Shown one piece after another: positions 55,243 through 55,501 of a stretch of 55,501 nt of DNA. Origin of the DNA: Alkalibacterium sp. 20 (lineage in GTDB: Bacteria; Bacillota; Bacilli; Lactobacillales; Carnobacteriaceae_A); assembly GCF_001885615.1 (NCBI RefSeq), contig NZ_LSRN01000016.1:1-55501 (forward strand), in the 5' to 3' direction. The notes beneath the pieces were generated by a model, which saw only the letters and a list, made by a program, of their open reading frames with translations, ran no database searches and had not been told where the DNA came from. The first letter of the stretch is position 1. The number at the start of each line of letters is the position of its first letter. The position numbers were made by a program, and so were the translations under genes.

Positions 55243-55501
55243 GTGACAGACTATAATACCTTCTCCAAAAAAGATAAGTTTTATCCTATAACTTCCAGCA
55301 TAGTTGGCGTGTTTTTTGCACAACTGCTTACTGATATAACCTTATTGCCCATTTTGGGATTAGTAATATATATATATACGAATATATGGCTAAAAATTTA
55401 TTGGATCACAAAAAATAAAATACTTTTATATTCAAAAGAAAAAATAATACTTTCAATCTTATTAATTATTGTAATCATATACTATTTCAGCTTAAGTTAT
55501 T
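55243..55501 (+). CDS. Partial unidentified membrane protein running off the right edge
   Basis: An open frame of 86 codons runs from a GTG at 55243, immediately after an in-frame stop, to the window end. After a polar start (VTDYNTFSKKDKFYP) it shows two or three hydrophobic segments (SSIVGVFFAQLL, ITLLPILGLVIYIY, IILSILLIIVIIYYF), as in an integral membrane protein. There is only a weak purine-rich ribosome site (AGTAGTGG). I do not recognise the family. It diverges from metK. An extended -10-like TGTGG-TAAAAT lies near 55200. AT-rich DNA readily gives hydrophobic ORFs, so its reality is uncertain. Confidence 0.45.
   Translation, partial: MTDYNTFSKKDKFYPITSSIVGVFFAQLLTDITLLPILGLVIYIYTNIWLKIYWITKNKILLYSKEKIILSILLIIVIIYYFSLSY

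Noticed and set aside
55117-55323. Minus-strand ORF of 68 codons at the right edge
   Set aside because: It overlaps the divergent promoter region and the plus-strand ORF, has no ribosome site and no recognisable motif.

Overview
The window is ordinary, AT-rich Bacilli core chromosome with almost every gene on the minus strand. The gene content and order (polA-mutM-coaE-nrdR-dnaB-dnaI, ruvAB-queA-tgt-yajC, ymfF-ymfH-rodZ-pgsA-cinA-recA-rny-ymdB-mutSL, yhaO-yhaN-yhaM, ecsAB) match Firmicutes. No sporulation genes are present. metK is preceded by an SMK-box (SAM-III) leader, a riboswitch class confined to Lactobacillales, so a lactic acid bacterium is most likely. I would guess a Carnobacteriaceae-like genus; the acidic, repeat-bearing PrsA tail would fit a salt- or alkali-adapted member, but that is inference.

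Layout, left to right. 0-1.6 kb: infC-rpmI-rplT behind a sigma-A promoter and an attenuator leader; infC appears to start at a non-canonical AUA codon. 1.6-3.9 kb: thrS with a complete T-box. 3.8-10.9 kb: replication and repair operon polA-mutM-coaE-nrdR-dnaB-dnaI. 11-15 kb: murC, an unknown basic ORF in the place where other Bacilli carry the DNA translocase SftA, ytpR and the M42 peptidase pepA. 15-20 kb: a small membrane protein, trmB-ccrZ, and the translationally coupled ecsA-ecsB-dat operon with divergent hit-ytxH. 20.9-30.9 kb: prsA, yhaM-yhaN-yhaO, yheA, a class A PBP and nrnA. 30.8-38.7 kb: ytoI, dinB, comN, yajC, tgt, queA, ruvB, ruvA and msrB. 39-49.2 kb: mutL, mutS, ymdB, rny, recA and a broken cinA. 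49.4-55.5 kb: pgsA, rodZ, ymfH, ymfF, metK with its riboswitch, and the start of an unidentified plus-strand membrane protein.

No mobile element, prophage, CRISPR array, defence island, tRNA or rRNA was seen, and I do not see a new multi-gene system. The most informative deviations are decay and regulation. cinA carries two in-frame stops and a one-base deletion in an A-run just upstream of an intact, SOS-boxed recA. The sftA position holds only a short linker-like ORF. A small ORF before msrB looks frameshifted. Several RNA leaders (L20-type, T-box, SMK) and promoters overlapping or abutting terminators are readable directly.

Several start codons were moved from the longest possible ORF on the basis of Shine-Dalgarno position or known N-terminal chemistry (infC, nrdR, coaE, mutM, murC, trmB, ecsA, yhaO, nrnA, ytoI, dinB, pgsA and the 15.0 kb membrane protein).
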